Positions 26,224 to 34,600 of a stretch of DNA of 64,000 nt are shown here, in pieces. Each line of letters begins with the position of its first letter. Position 1 is the first letter of the stretch. Below the pieces are notes generated by a model. It did not search any database and had not been told where the DNA came from. It saw nothing but the letters and a program-made list of their open reading frames with translations. The DNA comes from Martinezella tropici. Lineage in GTDB: Bacteria > Pseudomonadota > Alphaproteobacteria > Rhizobiales > Rhizobiaceae. Location of the stretch: NCBI GenBank assembly GCA_000799755.1, contig JUHI01000023.1:46938-110937 (forward strand), given 5' to 3'. The translations under genes were made by a program, and so were the position numbers.

Positions 26224-26242
26224 CTTGCAGAACTTCTGCAAG
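26224..26242. promoter_or_regulatory. perfect 19-bp palindrome, candidate operator of gabTD
   Basis: CTTGCAGAA-C-TTCTGCAAG is perfectly symmetrical, centred 43 bases before the gabT ATG. A half-site CTTGCAG recurs at 26190-26196, 34 bases earlier, overlapping a possible -35 element TTGCAG (26191-26196) with CATAAA (26215-26220) as a weak -10. Binding by the divergent MerR-XRE-cupin protein is inferred. Confidence 0.6.
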
Positions 26243-26275
26243 ATAATTCCAAACGACTTTCTGGGAGCCACTGCC

Positions 26276-27547
26276 ATGACCCTGACCGAGCGGAAGAATG
26301 CCGCGATTTCCCGCGGCGTCGGAATGACGACGCAGATCTATGCCGATCGCGCGGAAAATTCCGAGATCTGGGACAAGGAAGGGCATCGTTATATCGATTT
26401 TGCCTCCGGCATCGCCGTGGTGAATACCGGCCACCGCCATCCCCGCGTCATTGCCGCCGTCAAGGAGCAGCTCGACCGTTTCACCCATACCTGCCACCAG
26501 GTCGTGCCCTATGAGAGCTATGTGCATCTGGCCGAACGGCTGAACGCGATCGTTCCCGGCGACTTCGCCAAGAAGACGATCTTCGTGACGACCGGCGCCG
26601 AAGCCGTCGAAAATGCCGTCAAGATCGCGCGGGCCGCCACGGGCCGCTCCGCCATCATCGCCTTCGGCGGCGGCTTCCACGGCCGCACCTTCATGGGCAT
26701 GGCGCTGACTGGCAAGGTCGCGCCCTACAAGATCGGCTTCGGCCCCATGCCGGGCGATGTCTTCCATGCGCCCTTCCCCGTGCCGCTGCATGGCGTCAGC
26801 GTCGAGCAGTCGCTGGCCACGCTGAAGAAACTCTTTGCCGCCGATGTCGATCCGCAGCGCGTCGCTGCCATCATTCTGGAACCCGTGCAGGGCGAAGGCG
26901 GCTTCTACCCCGCGCCTGCGGCCTTCATGAAGGCTCTGCGCGAGATCTGCGACCAGCACGGCATTCTCCTGATTGCCGACGAGGTGCAGACCGGCTTTGC
27001 GCGCACCGGCAAGATGTTTGCGATGGATCACCATGAGGTGGCGGCCGATCTCGTCACCATGGCGAAGAGCCTTGCCGGCGGCTTCCCGCTCGCCGCCGTC
27101 ACCGGCCGCGCCGAAATCATGGATGCGCCAGGACCGGGCGGCCTCGGCGGCACCTATGGCGGCAATCCGCTTGGGATCGCCGCTGCCCATGCGGTTCTCG
27201 ACGTCATCGCCGACGAGGGGCTTTGCGACCGCGCCAACCAACTCGGCGCACGCCTGAAGCAGCGACTGGAATCGCTGCGCGACAAAGTGCCCGAGATCGC
27301 CGACATCCGCGGCCCCGGCTTCATGAATGCTGTCGAGTTCAACGATGCCACCACCAAGCTGCCGAGTGCGGATTTTGCCAACAAGGTTCGGCTGACCGCA
27401 CTCGACAAGGGGCTGATCCTTTTGACCTGCGGCGTCCATGGCAACGTCATCCGCTTCCTGTCGCCTATCACCATTCAGGACGGCGTGTTCAGCGAGGCGC
27501 TCGACATTCTCGAGGCGTCGCTGCTGGACGCAAGCGCCTCCCATTGA
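26276..27547 (+). CDS. gabT: 4-aminobutyrate aminotransferase
   Basis: The ATG at 26276 (MTLTERKNAAISRGVGM) gives 423 residues; codons upstream back to 26183 run through the operator region and are excluded. It is a class III PLP transaminase: FASGIAVVNTGHRHP, VTTGAEAVENAVKIAR, FHGRTFMGMALTGK, ILEPVQGEGGF, LIADEVQTGFARTGKMFA and the PLP-lysine segment TMAKSLAGGFPL. It converts GABA and 2-oxoglutarate to succinate semialdehyde and glutamate. gabD follows 73 bases later, completing the two-step route to succinate. Confidence 0.94.
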   Translation: MTLTERKNAAISRGVGMTTQIYADRAENSEIWDKEGHRYIDFASGIAVVNTGHRHPRVIAAVKEQLDRFTHTCHQVVPYESYVHLAERLNAIVPGDFAKKTIFVTTGAEAVENAVKIARAATGRSAIIAFGGGFHGRTFMGMALTGKVAPYKIGFGPMPGDVFHAPFPVPLHGVSVEQSLATLKKLFAADVDPQRVAAIILEPVQGEGGFYPAPAAFMKALREICDQHGILLIADEVQTGFARTGKMFAMDHHEVAADLVTMAKSLAGGFPLAAVTGRAEIMDAPGPGGLGGTYGGNPLGIAAAHAVLDVIADEGLCDRANQLGARLKQRLESLRDKVPEIADIRGPGFMNAVEFNDATTKLPSADFANKVRLTALDKGLILLTCGVHGNVIRFLSPITIQDGVFSEALDILEASLLDASASH

Positions 27548-27620
27548 CGCGCGCCATTGACGATTTTCCCATTATCCGCCCGCGCAAGCTGCCGGGCGAA
27601 AACCTGCCGGAGTGCATAGC

Positions 27621-29102
27621 ATGTCCTTTACAACAGCCATGACCAAGCATGTTCCCTTCTCCTCGCGTTTCCTGCGCGCCGCCGGCTATATCAACGGCGC
27701 CTGGACGGCGGGTGGTGCTACGAAGACGTTTGATGTCATCAACCCCGCCACCGGCGAAGTGCTTGCGTCGCTGCCCGAAATGGGAGTTGCCGAGACGACG
27801 GCTGCCATCGACGCAGCCTATGCCGCACAGCCCGCCTGGGCCGCCCGCCCGGCAAAGGAGCGTGCCGCAACCTTACGCAAATGGTTCGATCTCATGGTCG
27901 CCAATGCCGATGAGTTGGCGGCGATCCTGACCGCTGAAATGGGCAAGCCGCTGCCGGAAGCAAGAGGCGAGATCCTCTACGCTGCCTCCTATGTCGAATG
28001 GTATGCGGAAGAGGCCAAGCGCATCTACGGCGAAACCATCCCCGCACCCTCCAACGACAAGCGCATGGTCGTCATCAAGCAGCCGGTCGGCGTCGTCGGC
28101 ACGATCACGCCCTGGAACTTCCCCGCCGCGATGATCGCCCGCAAGATCGCACCGGCGCTTGCCGTCGGCTGCACGGTCGTCTCGAAGCCTGCGGAGCAGA
28201 CGCCGCTGACGGCGATCGCGCTTGCCGTGCTTGCCGAGGAGGCAGGCATTCCAGCCGGCGTGCTCAACGTCATCGTCGGCACGGATGGCCCGGCGATCGG
28301 CCGCGAGCTTTGCGGCAATGCGAAGGTGCGCAAGATCAGCTTCACCGGCTCGACCGAAGTCGGCCGCATCCTGATGCGCCAGTGCGCCGACCAGATCAAG
28401 AAGGTCAGCCTCGAACTCGGCGGCAACGCGCCCTTCATCGTTTTCGACGACGCCGACCTCGATGCCGCCGTCGAAGGCGCCATGGCTTCGAAATACCGCA
28501 ATGCCGGCCAGACCTGCGTCTGTGCCAACCGCATCTATGTCCAGTCGAATGTCTATGATGCCTTTGCAGCCAAGCTTGCGGCCAAGGTCTCGGCGCTTTC
28601 GGTCGGAGACGGTTTCAAGCCAGGCGTGACTGTCGGCCCGCTGATCGACGAACAGGGCGTTGCCAAGGCCGAGGACCATGTACGGGATGCCGTCGCAAAG
28701 GGCGCCAGGGTTGCGCTTGGCGGCCAGCGCATCGAAGGTGCCGGCACCTTCTTCGCGCCGACCATCCTGACCGGCGTCGACCGGAGTATGAAGGTCGCGC
28801 GCGAGGAGACCTTCGGCCCGGTGGCGCCGCTCTTCCGCTTCGAAACCGTCGAGGACGTCATTGCCCAGGCGAACGACACGGAATTCGGCCTTGCCGCCTA
28901 TTTCTTCGCCGGTGACTTGAAGAAAGTCTGGCGGGTGGCGGAAGCACTGGAATATGGCATGGTCGGCATCAATACCGGCATCATGTCGTCGGAGACGGCG
29001 CCCTTCGGCGGCATCAAGCAATCCGGCCTCGGCCGCGAGGGCTCGCGCCACGGTGCCGACGACTATCTGGAAATGAAGTATCTCTGCATCGGCAATGTAT
29101 AG
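27621..29102 (+). CDS. gabD: succinate-semialdehyde dehydrogenase
   Basis: The ATG at 27621, 8 bases after GGAG, gives 493 residues; a GTG nine bases upstream is possible but lies in the ribosome site. Aldehyde dehydrogenase landmarks are all present: TPWNFPAAMIARKIAPALAVG, the ISFTGSTEVGR nucleotide loop, LELGGNAPFIVFDDADLD with the catalytic Glu, GQTCVCANRIYVQ with the catalytic Cys, and EETFGPVAPLFRF. It oxidises succinate semialdehyde, made by GabT, to succinate, feeding the TCA cycle. It is presumably co-transcribed with gabT and governed by the divergent regulator. Confidence 0.93.
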   Translation: MSFTTAMTKHVPFSSRFLRAAGYINGAWTAGGATKTFDVINPATGEVLASLPEMGVAETTAAIDAAYAAQPAWAARPAKERAATLRKWFDLMVANADELAAILTAEMGKPLPEARGEILYAASYVEWYAEEAKRIYGETIPAPSNDKRMVVIKQPVGVVGTITPWNFPAAMIARKIAPALAVGCTVVSKPAEQTPLTAIALAVLAEEAGIPAGVLNVIVGTDGPAIGRELCGNAKVRKISFTGSTEVGRILMRQCADQIKKVSLELGGNAPFIVFDDADLDAAVEGAMASKYRNAGQTCVCANRIYVQSNVYDAFAAKLAAKVSALSVGDGFKPGVTVGPLIDEQGVAKAEDHVRDAVAKGARVALGGQRIEGAGTFFAPTILTGVDRSMKVAREETFGPVAPLFRFETVEDVIAQANDTEFGLAAYFFAGDLKKVWRVAEALEYGMVGINTGIMSSETAPFGGIKQSGLGREGSRHGADDYLEMKYLCIGNV

Positions 29103-29109
29103 CCGACTA

Positions 29110-29883
29110 TCAGGTTGACGTAATGTGAACGCGGCCCCGCCATAGCCGGGCCGCGCTCAACCGGCCAGTATGAAAGGCGCCGGTATCGAGATTGAGCCTG
29201 AGACCATTGACTTCGGCCTGCCGGATCGGCGTGTGACCGTGAACGATCAGCTTCGGCAGCGGCTGTGCGCTGTCATAAAAATGCGAGCGGATGAAGACGA
29301 GGTCGTGATCCTGCTGATCCGCAATCGATCGGTCGGGATCGATGCCCGCATGAACGAATAGGGCCTGTGGTGTATCCAGCAGGATTGGCAAGCGGCGCAG
29401 GAAATTGATGTGATCGTCCGGAAGCCAGGTTCGCAGGAAGGTATCGAGCTTTTTCTGGCTGGGATATTGCTGACGCAGCGTCTGGATATCCGCGCCATAG
29501 GACGCAAGCGTGGCGTCGCCTCCGAGCGTCACCCAGTCATCCAGCGATATGCCGCCATCGAGATAGGCCAGCATCTCCATTTCATGATTCCCCGTCAGGC
29601 AGATGCGATCGAAACCGTTCGGTGGCGGCGCCATCAACCGACCGATGACTTGCGCCGAGGCGGGGCCGCGATCGATGTAGTCTCCCAGCATGATGATGAG
29701 CTTGCGGCCGGGAAGCCCCGCCGCGTCGGCAACGATCTTGCGTTCCAGCGCGCTTAGGAGATCGTAGCGGCCATGAACATCGCCGATGACATAGGTCGGC
29801 ATGTCGAGACGTTCGAGGCGCTCCCGGCGCCGACGATGGCCGAAGCCATTGGCCATTTTTTCGCGTATCCTAGATGCCGCCAT
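29110..29883 (-). CDS. PPP-family metallophosphatase (serine/threonine phosphatase-like)
   Basis: The ATG at 29883, following GAAAGG, gives 257 residues; the upstream ATG at 29904 adds seven residues. Metallophosphoesterase motifs are complete: IGDVHGRYD, MLGDYIDRGP, LTGNHEMEM, then FVHAGIDP and IVHGHTP. The spacing is that of bacterial PPP phosphatases (PrpA/PrpE and diadenosine tetraphosphatase ApaH relatives). It may dephosphorylate proteins or dinucleoside polyphosphates. It converges on gabD with 7 bases between stops. Confidence 0.87.
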   Translation of the reverse strand: MAASRIREKMANGFGHRRRRERLERLDMPTYVIGDVHGRYDLLSALERKIVADAAGLPGRKLIIMLGDYIDRGPASAQVIGRLMAPPPNGFDRICLTGNHEMEMLAYLDGGISLDDWVTLGGDATLASYGADIQTLRQQYPSQKKLDTFLRTWLPDDHINFLRRLPILLDTPQALFVHAGIDPDRSIADQQDHDLVFIRSHFYDSAQPLPKLIVHGHTPIRQAEVNGLRLNLDTGAFHTGRLSAARLWRGRVHITST

Positions 29884-30274
29884 GAAACTGCCTTTCGAGC
29901 GCACACCCCTGAACGCCTTAACCGTGTCTGCAAAAAGGACTCAAAAACGACGATTCTTTGCCAGAGAGGCGGAAATCATCGCCGGTGACGGTTCCGGCAG
30001 AGGGTCTAGGCCTGCGGCACCGGCTCGCCTTGCGGCAAAGCGTCCCGAACGGCGCCTTTATGCATGGAGAAAGTTGACAGTGCGTATCCGCAATCATATC
30101 GCGCTAGCCAAGCTGGCGCGAGAAACTCCCGCCACCCGGCAATACGCAATATCCCGGCAAAGCGCGATGCCGGGCTGTTTCGGCGTGGCGGCCGCCGGAT
30201 TGCCGGCCAAACCGACAGCGCCCCAAACTGGAACGTTACATCCATGCTGCCTGTAAATTTATCGTGAAGTCCTG
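29884..30274. other. intergenic region upstream of copD-like gene
   Basis: These 391 bases lie between divergent genes. Open frames here have poor coding character and no recognisable motifs. A possible promoter on the plus strand is TTGACA (30074-30079), a 17-base spacer and TATCGC (30097-30102). It would leave a leader of about 165 bases before the copD-like ATG. No CopC gene is present. I see nothing else. Confidence 0.35.
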
Positions 30275-31159
30275 ATGGATACAACGACAGCGCTCCAACT
30301 CTGCCGCTTCCTGCATGATTCATCCCTCATGCTTCTATGGGGCGCCTGTGCCTATCTTTCTATGTTCGTGCCAAAGACGCTCGCCGACGCCGTCTGGCGC
30401 ATGATTGCAAGATCGTTCTTCCTGATTACCGCAATTGCCGTCCTGACGATGCTGGCTGCGCTGCCGGTAACAACCGCAAGTATCGGCAACGGATGGAGCG
30501 ATGCACTCGATGCCGGGATGGTCCACGACGTGCTTTTCGAGACGACTGTCGGTACCGCCTGGCAGGCACAGGCTCTGGCGGCGCTGGTGATGATCGGCGC
30601 CTTGCTGCTGCCGGAGAGCTGGCGGCGCCATGGCCTGGCCCTGGGTGCCGGCCTCGGGCTCGCCTCCCTTTCATTGACCGGACACGCCTCGATGCTGGAA
30701 GGCTGGCTCAAGCAGGCCCATCGGGCCAACGATATCCTGCACGTCCTGACCGGCGGCGGCTGGCTGGGGGCGCTGGTGCCGCTGCTTCCGATTCTCAGGC
30801 TTCTCGGCCGACCGGAATACAGGGCGGAAGCGCAGATCGCCCTGCGCCGCTTCTCCAATGCCGGACACGTTGCAGTCGCGCTCGTCATTCTCTCCGGCGT
30901 CATCAATACGCTGCTGATCCTGAAGCGCCTGCCGACCGACTGGTCTTCGCCCTATCAGATGCTGCTTGCCATCAAGATCGCGCTCGTCGCCATCATGGCC
31001 GTGCTGGCCATCGTCAATCGCTATGTCTTCGTTCCCTGGATCGGCCGCAAGCCGGCCCGCGCGCTGCTGGCCCTTCGGCTCGGAAGCATCGCCGAGATCG
31101 TCATCGGCATTGTCGTCATCGGGCTCGTCGCCTTCTTCGGGATGATGGAGCCGGTCTGA
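30275..31159 (+). CDS. CopD family copper-resistance membrane protein
   Basis: The 294-residue protein has about eight hydrophobic helices and the CopD/PcoD pattern: RFLHDSSLMLLWGACAY at the N terminus, a central SLTGHASMLEGWLKQAHRANDILHVLTGGGWLGALVPL with conserved histidines likely to bind copper, and RRFSNAGHVAVALVILSGVINT near residue 200. CopD proteins move copper across the inner membrane, normally with periplasmic CopC. No copC is adjacent, so CopD here either works alone or with a distant partner. The ATG at 30275 follows GTGAAG and is reasonable. Confidence 0.85.
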   Translation: MDTTTALQLCRFLHDSSLMLLWGACAYLSMFVPKTLADAVWRMIARSFFLITAIAVLTMLAALPVTTASIGNGWSDALDAGMVHDVLFETTVGTAWQAQALAALVMIGALLLPESWRRHGLALGAGLGLASLSLTGHASMLEGWLKQAHRANDILHVLTGGGWLGALVPLLPILRLLGRPEYRAEAQIALRRFSNAGHVAVALVILSGVINTLLILKRLPTDWSSPYQMLLAIKIALVAIMAVLAIVNRYVFVPWIGRKPARALLALRLGSIAEIVIGIVVIGLVAFFGMMEPV

Positions 31160-31279
31160 ACAATTTCATGAAAGCGCACGGCGACTTTCCGTCGGGAATT
31201 GCGAGGAGATAAAGGGATGGAACGGTTCAGAGATTCCGCGGAAAATTGAACCGCTCTCGCTGTATGCTCCAAGGCATCC

Positions 31280-32050
31280 TTAGCCGCCGAGCGACTTCAC
31301 GACCGCGCGAACGGCGGCGGCATCGCCTGTCGCAGGCTTGTATTCCAGGCCGACCCTGCCGCGATAGCCTTGGGCGAAGAGCCAATCGAGCCGTTCCTTC
31401 AGATCGACATGGCCAGTGCCGGGATCATTGCGGCCGGGATGATCGGCGACATGGAGATGCACGATCCGGTCGATCCGATCGCCGACCACCGCACGCGTGT
31501 CCTCACCCATGACGGCGGAGTGATAGACATCGTAGACGATGCCGATTTCCGGACGGCCGACTTCGTCGACGATATCGAGGCCTTCCACCGTCGAAGACAG
31601 ATAATAGCCGACATGATCGATCGTCGTGTTCAACGGCTCGAGGCCGAGCCGGACACCGGAACCTGCAAGAATCTCGGCACCCGCGCTGAGAGCAGCGACG
31701 ATGGCTGACCGCTGCTCGCCACGTGAAAACTCCGGCAGGTCGTCGCCAGCCTGCGCGATCAGGACCGTAGCGCCGAGGCGTTTCGCCACGGCGACGGACT
31801 CTCGCAGACCCCGCAGCCATGCCTCCCTGTTTGCCGGATTCGTCAGCGCGATCATCGGTTCCGCGACCATGCCGGAAACCGCAATGCCGGTCTCCGCAAC
31901 GGCGGCGGCGATCGCATCGAGATCCTTGTCCGTCCAGTGCCAGAACTCGACCGCATCCAGCCCCGCCTCGTGCGCCAGCCGGATACGATCGGCGAAGACG
32001 TCGCCGTCGCGCGCAAACAACCATTCGATACAAGCCGAAAACTGCCGCAT
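31280..32050 (-). CDS. hydroxypyruvate isomerase-like TIM-barrel enzyme
   Basis: The ATG at 32050 (MRQFSACIEWLFA) with GGAGGAG just upstream gives 256 residues. It belongs to the AP-endonuclease-2-like sugar isomerase barrel superfamily and is close to the Hyi/OtnI group. It shows EAGLDAVEFWHW, a metal-binding glutamate in LGLEPLNTTIDHVGYYL, YDVYHSAVMGED, IVHLHVADHPGRNDPGTGHVD and a final GLEYKP. The enzyme probably isomerises or epimerises a small keto-sugar or sugar derivative. It lies directly downstream of the AraC regulator, both divergent from the ABC transporter, so it probably acts on the imported sugar. Confidence 0.85.
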   Translation of the reverse strand: MRQFSACIEWLFARDGDVFADRIRLAHEAGLDAVEFWHWTDKDLDAIAAAVAETGIAVSGMVAEPMIALTNPANREAWLRGLRESVAVAKRLGATVLIAQAGDDLPEFSRGEQRSAIVAALSAGAEILAGSGVRLGLEPLNTTIDHVGYYLSSTVEGLDIVDEVGRPEIGIVYDVYHSAVMGEDTRAVVGDRIDRIVHLHVADHPGRNDPGTGHVDLKERLDWLFAQGYRGRVGLEYKPATGDAAAVRAVVKSLGG

Positions 32051-32113
32051 GAGATTCTCCTCCCTCAACCGGTGAGGAGCAATGCGCGAGATCGCCCGTA
32101 ACTGCAAGTCTCC

Positions 32114-33058
32114 CTAGCGATGATATTGCTGGGGCAGGCGCGGCATCGAGGGCTTGATGGCCTCGACGTTCATCGCGGAAAGGACGCGCATGTCGCGACG
32201 GAAATCGGAGGGCGTCATGCCGGCGATATGGCGGAAGGATTTGTTGAAGGCGCTGATCGAGCCGAAGCCGCTGTCCATCGCCACCTGCAGCACGTTGGCG
32301 CCGTCGCGCATCAGCATCGCCTGGGCGCGCGAAAGGCGCAGCAGGCTCACATATTTCGCCAGCGTCATGCCGGTGGATTTCTTGAAGAGGTTCATCGCGT
32401 ATTTCGGATGGAGATGTGCCGCCTTGGCGATATCGACCGTATCGATGTCGTGCAGGAAGTTCTCGGCGATGAAATCGCACATGCGCGCCAGGCTGCGCGA
32501 CGACTGCGGATGCGCCTGGTCGTTGGCCAGGCTCTCCTGCTTTTCCGGCACCATGCGATAGGGCTCGAAGGCGATGCGTTCCAGGCGCAGAAGAAGCTCC
32601 GCAACGGCATGTTCCGCCTTGGCGCCGTCGTCGGACATGACGTAACGGTGCCATCGGGCGAAATTCTCGTCGTCTGCGGCATCGGTCGCCGAGCTTATCA
32701 GGGTCTGCCCGCGAATGAGGCGGCCTGAGATATCGAGCGGCAGCCGCAGGCGGAAGAAATGCACCAACGGCAGATGCGCGCCCGCATAGATCGCATCCTC
32801 CGACAGCTCATCCAACAGATGCGGCTGGCCGCCCCAGAAAAGGCAGATCTCGCCCGCTCTCAAAGTAAGCTCGTGATCGCCTATGCGGTAATGCACGGTG
32901 CCGCGGACGATGTAATTGACTTCCACCTGCGCGTGCCAATGCGGCTTCGCCATCGGCAGCGGGTGGTTATGGAACATCTGCAGGACATTCGGGAGCCCTT
33001 CGACGCTGCTCGCACCCGGCTGATAAACCGCCCGTTGACCTACCTTACTTTTCGCCAA
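32114..33058 (-). CDS. AraC family regulator with N-terminal cupin
   Basis: The 314-residue frame begins with a TTG at 33058 that has AAAAAAGGA 8 bases upstream; the first internal ATG is some 27 codons later, inside the cupin, so TTG is preferred. The N-terminal cupin binds the inducer: HWHAQVEVNYIVRGTVHYRIGDHELTLRAGEICLFWGG. The C-terminal pair of helix-turn-helices shows VDIAKAAHLHPKYAMNLFKKSTGMTLAKYVSLLRLSRAQAML and VAMDSGFGSISAFNKSFRHIAGMTPSDFRRD. It faces the sugar ABC operon across 92 bases and most likely controls it and the isomerase gene behind it. Confidence 0.9.
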   Translation of the reverse strand: MAKSKVGQRAVYQPGASSVEGLPNVLQMFHNHPLPMAKPHWHAQVEVNYIVRGTVHYRIGDHELTLRAGEICLFWGGQPHLLDELSEDAIYAGAHLPLVHFFRLRLPLDISGRLIRGQTLISSATDAADDENFARWHRYVMSDDGAKAEHAVAELLLRLERIAFEPYRMVPEKQESLANDQAHPQSSRSLARMCDFIAENFLHDIDTVDIAKAAHLHPKYAMNLFKKSTGMTLAKYVSLLRLSRAQAMLMRDGANVLQVAMDSGFGSISAFNKSFRHIAGMTPSDFRRDMRVLSAMNVEAIKPSMPRLPQQYHR

Positions 33059-33084
33059 GTCGATGTTCCTTTTTTAGGAGACAG

Positions 33085-33111
33085 AAGCGTACCGACAGCT
33101 AGTTTAAGCGT
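33085..33111 (+). promoter_or_regulatory. candidate AraC-type direct repeat
   Basis: AAGCGT occurs at 33085-33090 and again at 33106-33111, spaced exactly 21 bases (two helical turns), within the 92-base interval between the AraC gene and the transporter. AraC-family proteins typically bind two direct half-sites so spaced. The match is short and could be chance. Confidence 0.3.
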
Positions 33112-33150
33112 GTTCTCTTGAGGACGGCAATTGAAAAGGGAGGATTTTCA

Positions 33151-34425
33151 ATGCGTTTAAAACTTGCTGGAGCGACGGCACTTGCTGTCCTGCTCGCTTC
33201 CGGTTCTGCCTTTGCAGAGCAAACCACCATCACAGTCTGGAGCTGGAACATCGCCGCGTCGGCGTTGAAATCCACGCTCGAGGGGTTCAATAAGAAATAT
33301 CCGGATATCAAGGTCGATGTGCAGGACATCGGCAACCCACAGGTCTTCGACAAGATGCTGGCCGCCTGCGCCGCCGGCGGCGACGGTCTGCCCGACGTCA
33401 TGTCGATCGAAAACCACAAAGCCTCGATCTTCTGGAACCGCTTTCCGGACTGCCTGACCGATCTGACGAAGCTCGGCTACAAAGACGACCTGAAGAAGCA
33501 GTTCCCGGATTTCAAGCGCGCCGAGCTTGAAGTCGGCGATGCCGCCTACGCGATGCCTTGGGATTCCGGCCCGGTCACCATGTTCTACCGTCGCGACATG
33601 TATGAAAAGGCAGGCGTCGATCCGGCAACGATCAAGACCTGGGACGATTTCATCGCCGCCGGCAAGAAGATCTCCGCCGCCAATCCCGGCGTGATCATGA
33701 CACAGGCCGATCTCAACGGCGATACCGAGTGGTTCCGTATGCTCGCCAATGAACAGGGCTGCGGCTATTTCTCGTATGACAGCCAGAGCATCACCGTCAA
33801 CCAGCCGGCCTGCGTCAAGGCGCTGGACAAGGTGAAGGAGATCAAGGATGCGGGCTTGATGAGCGCGGCGAACTGGAACGAGAAAATCCAGGCAAACACC
33901 GCCAGCAAGGTAGCATCGCAGCTCTATGGCGGCTGGTATGAAGGCACCGTCCGCTCCACCTCGCCGGATCTGGCCGGCAAATGGGGCGTCTATCCGATGC
34001 CGAGCATGACGGCCGACGGCCCGCATGCAGCCAATCTCGGCGGTTCGTCTCTGGCAATCGCCAACGGCTCCAAGAACAAGGAAGCCGCCTGGAAATTCCT
34101 CGAATACACACTTGGCACCAATGAGGGCCAGGTGACGATGCTGAAGTCGTTCGGGCTCGTGCCGTCGCTGCTGACCGCAGTTCAGGATCCCTTCGTCAAC
34201 CAGCCGCAGCCTTATTGGGGCGGCCAGAAAATCTGGACCGATATCCTCGCCACCCTGCCGAAGATCCGCCCGAACCCCGGCACCCAGTATTTCAGCGATG
34301 CCGACGAGATCATCAAGGCGGTGCAGACGAAATACCTCGCCGGCGGCTATCCAAACGGCAAGGCTGCGCTCGACGATGCAGCCCAGCAGATCGCGTCCGC
34401 GACGGGTCTGCCGCTTGCGAAATGA
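33151..34425 (+). CDS. sugar ABC transporter substrate-binding protein
   Basis: The ATG at 33151, behind GGGAGGA, gives 424 residues; the frame from 33118 would add a non-signal extension. The N terminus MRLKLAGATALAVLLASGSAFAE is a signal peptide with AXA cleavage. The mature protein is a family-1 extracellular solute-binding protein: TITVWSWNIAASALKSTLEGFNKKYPDIKVDV, then YAMPWDSGPVTMFYRRDMYEKAGVDPATIKTWDDF, and LGGSSLAIANGSKNKEAAWKFLEY. The ligand is probably an oligosaccharide or sugar derivative. It is followed by a palindromic element, then the two permeases. Confidence 0.93.
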   Translation: MRLKLAGATALAVLLASGSAFAEQTTITVWSWNIAASALKSTLEGFNKKYPDIKVDVQDIGNPQVFDKMLAACAAGGDGLPDVMSIENHKASIFWNRFPDCLTDLTKLGYKDDLKKQFPDFKRAELEVGDAAYAMPWDSGPVTMFYRRDMYEKAGVDPATIKTWDDFIAAGKKISAANPGVIMTQADLNGDTEWFRMLANEQGCGYFSYDSQSITVNQPACVKALDKVKEIKDAGLMSAANWNEKIQANTASKVASQLYGGWYEGTVRSTSPDLAGKWGVYPMPSMTADGPHAANLGGSSLAIANGSKNKEAAWKFLEYTLGTNEGQVTMLKSFGLVPSLLTAVQDPFVNQPQPYWGGQKIWTDILATLPKIRPNPGTQYFSDADEIIKAVQTKYLAGGYPNGKAALDDAAQQIASATGLPLAK

Positions 34426-34490
34426 GTGATACTGCCGGGCGTGCTTCCCAAGCCGCGCCCGGCATCTCCGCCGCTCTAGAATCAAAGAAG

Positions 34491-34542
34491 TAGAGCGTGA
34501 CGTCGTCCGAAAACTGCCTACACTTTTCGGCGTCACGCTCTA
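34491..34542. repeat. RIME-like palindromic element inside the ABC operon
   Basis: TAGAGCGTGACG (34491-34502) pairs perfectly with CGTCACGCTCTA (34531-34542). Inside, CCGAAAA (34507-34513) pairs with TTTTCGG (34524-34530), leaving a one-sided TCGT bulge and a 10-base loop. The arm and the CCGAAAA/TTTTCGG core recall the repeated intergenic mosaic elements of rhizobia. It lies between the binding-protein and permease genes, where hairpins often protect the upstream mRNA segment. Confidence 0.75.
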
Positions 34543-34600
34543 GGGCGGCGGGGATGCGACGTCACGCATCATTTCCCTGCGCATAAAGGAGAAGGCTTTC

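Noticed and set aside
30006..30323. 105-residue minus-strand frame and overlapping plus-strand frames before copD
   Set aside because: No motifs, no ribosome sites and irregular composition; probably chance open frames.
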